Assembly (NCBI RefSeq): GCF_000021945.1
Contig: NC_011831.1
Span: forward strand, 1,563,353 to 1,627,352
Reading direction: 5' to 3'
Origin: Chloroflexus aggregans DSM 9485
Lineage (GTDB): Bacteria > Chloroflexota > Chloroflexia > Chloroflexales > Chloroflexaceae
Length of the DNA: 64,000 bases
Both the position numbers and the translations under genes were made by a program. A model generated the notes under the pieces. The model saw nothing but the letters and a program-made list of their open reading frames with translations. It had not been told where the DNA came from and ran no database searches. Below are positions 61,541-64,000 of this stretch, one piece after another; position 1 is the first letter of the stretch; each line of letters begins with the position of its first letter.

Positions 61541-64000
61541 CTAGCTCAAAGCGAATATAGGAGAGACCATTAAGACCAACAATAGCCAGAGAAAAAATTG
61601 GGCCAGTCCACTAGTGTATGGTTTATACTCAACAGATTTACTATCAATTACTTGTTTCTCACCGAGACGAAGTACTTTTTTTGCTGATGGAGATAATACT
61701 TTAATTTTGCGACCAGGTAACGCCCTGATACGTAGCTCGTTGAATTTTCTAAGATTCTTCACCTCTCTACCATCAACAATAACTTTTCCGTGCTGGACAG
61801 GAAAGATATACAACACAAGGAAAACTACAAGAAAAAATATCCCTAAAACAATAATTGCCGGTACTATTCCTCTCCACAGATATTCCCACCATCCATACAC
61901 CTGAACCTGAACTACTAATTGTTTTGGCTCATTATCTTTACTGAAGACAGGATCGCTTGTTAGCGTCACTGTGTAAGTACCACTATTGAAAAATAACCAT
62001 CTGTTAAGACGAAGCTCAACTGTCTTAATGAATGTATTCTTGCTGATTCGTGTTTCATCTATCCACTGTGTAACAAACGTATCTGGCGAGTAACGCTCAG
62101 TATCTTTCTTAACCAATTCCACCCTAGGTGGTTGATAAGTGACCGGTATCTTATCATCGAAGCTCACAGTTGCAGTAAGCGGAATGGTTAACGTAGGTTG
62201 CCAAAATGGCAGCCAAAATCCCCAAATCGCCGAAAACGTATCGCTTGGTGGAGCAATCAACTCAACCACTGTACTCTTTTTTTCGCCCCTCACCACTATT
62301 CTCGGTGAAGGGTTGATCATTACTGGCGGGTCAGTTTTCAACTGCACACTAACTTCATATTCACCAGGAGGTAATGATGAATCAAATCTAACATCGACTT
62401 GATAACGGCGAGTATCGCCGTCTGGTGATGGTGGTTCCGGTTGAAGAGATGCATAACTACTAGGATAGGTTTGGTTCGACCCTCGCACCGACTCAACGAT
62501 AAATGTGATTGACGGCCAATTTTCAATCCGACATCCGGTTAGCACCACATGCGTTCGCGCTGCTGACCGAAGAGGTGTGATTGGTCCATCAAAATCGAGT
62601 GCCGTATTTGATATGTTGATTCCAGTCTGCGGTACAGTGAAAGTAATAGGGATACTCTGGAACATTACCTTGTGCTTGTCTGAGTCCACTTTTATATTCA
62701 CGCGATACTGACCTGCTTCCATCCCGTCTGGTAGATTGATTTGAAAGGGACAACGAACCTTCTTATCAGCTACCATAAAGCCTTGTGGACAGAGCGCAAT
62801 ACTGCTCTCGGACAAGGTGTTAACAGACCGTCCGTCACGCGAAATTTCACTCACTTGGAAACGAACTTCGTCGGGTTGCAGCAAGAATGGGGCATTTAGC
62901 ACAATGGTGCCTTCCAGCAACCGATCATCACATCGTATCGTTGGCGCTAATTGACTCTCACTCTCATTCAAACTGATGAACGATGGAACGGTTTCAGGTT
63001 GTTGATCAACTAGTGCAACATTAAACCCAAGATACTCTACTTCAGCAATCACTTTCACGATGTATTCACCGCTAGTAAGTAATGGCTTCGTTTGAACACG
63101 GTTCCCATCAAATGGCACTAAATCATTATAGTTACTCGGTCCGGTAACGTACATTGATGTATTTTTATGACCTTCTGGCAAATTAGCTTCAACTGTGAAC
63201 GAACCATCTGAATTATGTTCGACAGAAGTAATGGTTACATTCATTTTTGGATCATTCGGTAGTACTCGAACAGTAAAGCACTTCCAAAGGGAGAGCGCAT
63301 TAACCGGTGCGAACTCAACCGTGACGTACACGTATTCCGAGTCTTTTCCGATATCTTTCAGAATAGTCCACAGAGTAGTATCGGGACCCTTTTCAAGCGG
63401 TAGGACACGACTGTCAGCTTGATCGCGGCTGTCCAACGGACATTGCTGCAAATTTACACGCAATCGCACATCCTGAGTTTGCAGCACACCATCAACTGTG
63501 AAGCCAATCAAAGTGTTCTGACCACGAATTAGTGCTGGGTTCTTTAAACCGGGATAGCGAGGACGAATGCGAATATCAGATCGAAAGAAGGTGAATGCAC
63601 TAATCGATTCAGTTGGGACGTTGGCAGTAAACTGCCATGCACCTGCAATATTAGTGCCAACGTCAGCTTTGTAGCGAGCTGTAACGTAATTTTCATTTTC
63701 CTGAATGTCATACTCTTTTACCCCATTCGGCCTTTGTTGTTCAGTAATTTTAGGCGTTTGATTAAAAATGCCCTCGTTTGGGTAGAAAACAAATGTTACA
63801 TCAGCAAGACGCTGCGATGAAGCTACACTCGCTTGAAAGATCGTTTGATCGCGATCAGGATTACCACGCGGATTTTCAACATCAATATAGACACCCGGCT
63901 GTAAATCAGTTATCACCTTCGCAAAGGCACGAGCGATACTTGCCGGATCATCAATCTCGATTACAGTTTGTTTGTTATCACGAAATATTTGTAGTGTCTT
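61541..64000 (-). CDS. Membrane protein with Ig-like repeats and probable VWA domain (5' end cut by window edge)
   Basis: There are 819 visible residues with no start. The frame continues past 64000, so the GTG at 63916 is not the true start. The first visible part, VIEIDDPASIARAFAKVITD, is the usual end of a von Willebrand A domain in bacterial VWA-membrane proteins. Several beta-rich Ig-like repeats follow (for example LPEGHKNTSMYVTGPSNYND and LPPGEYEVSVQLKTDPP). A membrane helix (IVPAIIVLGIFFLVVFLVLY, about 710-730), a small soluble segment with DGREVKNLRKFNELRI, and a final hydrophobic helix (FFLWLLLVLMVSPIF) end the protein. Most of it should be extracytoplasmic. It is the first gene of the cluster seen here, 46 bases before the tubulin-like gene. 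Confidence 0.7.
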   Translation of the reverse strand, partial: KTLQIFRDNKQTVIEIDDPASIARAFAKVITDLQPGVYIDVENPRGNPDRDQTIFQASVASSQRLADVTFVFYPNEGIFNQTPKITEQQRPNGVKEYDIQENENYVTARYKADVGTNIAGAWQFTANVPTESISAFTFFRSDIRIRPRYPGLKNPALIRGQNTLIGFTVDGVLQTQDVRLRVNLQQCPLDSRDQADSRVLPLEKGPDTTLWTILKDIGKDSEYVYVTVEFAPVNALSLWKCFTVRVLPNDPKMNVTITSVEHNSDGSFTVEANLPEGHKNTSMYVTGPSNYNDLVPFDGNRVQTKPLLTSGEYIVKVIAEVEYLGFNVALVDQQPETVPSFISLNESESQLAPTIRCDDRLLEGTIVLNAPFLLQPDEVRFQVSEISRDGRSVNTLSESSIALCPQGFMVADKKVRCPFQINLPDGMEAGQYRVNIKVDSDKHKVMFQSIPITFTVPQTGINISNTALDFDGPITPLRSAARTHVVLTGCRIENWPSITFIVESVRGSNQTYPSSYASLQPEPPSPDGDTRRYQVDVRFDSSLPPGEYEVSVQLKTDPPVMINPSPRIVVRGEKKSTVVELIAPPSDTFSAIWGFWLPFWQPTLTIPLTATVSFDDKIPVTYQPPRVELVKKDTERYSPDTFVTQWIDETRISKNTFIKTVELRLNRWLFFNSGTYTVTLTSDPVFSKDNEPKQLVVQVQVYGWWEYLWRGIVPAIIVLGIFFLVVFLVLYIFPVQHGKVIVDGREVKNLRKFNELRIRALPGRKIKVLSPSAKKVLRLGEKQVIDSKSVEYKPYTSGLAQFFLWLLLVLMVSPIFALS

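Overview
The window looks like chromosomal DNA of a filamentous anoxygenic phototroph of the genus Chloroflexus (species not determined). The grounds are bacteriochlorophyll genes (bchM, acsF, bchH and a BCD-family transporter) beside a full C5-pathway haem block, cobalamin genes including a CobN-type chelatase, and moderately high GC through the first 49 kb.

Layout. (1) 1-10750, minus strand: a cobalamin block read as cobO-cobN-cobT-cbiM-cbiN-cbiQ-cbiO-cbiB-cbiX, headed by a cobalamin riboswitch (10583-10704) and its terminator (10483-10513). (2) 10788-15236, minus: ilvA, a GAF-GAF-GGEF diguanylate cyclase and a threonine aldolase. (3) 15604-31129, plus: bchM, a small unknown membrane protein, acsF, bchH and a BCD-type MFS transporter, then hemA-hemC-hemD-hemB-hemE-hemL-hemF. 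Blocks 1 and 3 form a divergent tetrapyrrole supercluster: 5-aminolevulinate to coproporphyrinogen, the Mg branch, and the Co branch. (4) 31224-48802: mostly housekeeping genes, comprising tRNA-Lys, a PIG-L deacetylase, a two-part ferredoxin, an acyltransferase, an MFS transporter, ribA, a NYN protein, a TIM-barrel isomerase, an SDR, an HMG-CoA lyase-like enzyme, a phasin-like protein, rtcB, an amylosucrase-like GH13 enzyme, an ABC importer pair and pepF. Two GC-rich tandem arrays (14-bp at 5313-5578, 34-bp at 40806-41299) and several related short palindromes sit exactly at gene ends.

(5) 49416-64000, minus strand, distinctly more AT-rich: a seven-gene co-directional cluster that I regard as the most interesting part of the window. 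In transcription order it encodes a membrane protein with Ig-like repeats and what looks like the end of a VWA domain (cut by the right edge), a bacterial tubulin-like GTPase, a second tubulin-like protein with a degenerate nucleotide loop plus coiled coils and two membrane helices, a small membrane protein, a coiled-coil protein, a HerA/DUF87-type ATPase, and a protein with 66 tandem copies of the acidic heptapeptide EPVVDEA followed by a domain with RecB/Cas4-like PD-(D/E)XK motifs. The tubulin/VWA half suggests a membrane-associated cytoskeletal machine. The HerA plus nuclease-like half resembles DNA-processing or defence modules. The combination is not one I recognise.

All calls come from reading the sequence by eye. 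No database search was run, and family names rest on motifs and gene context.
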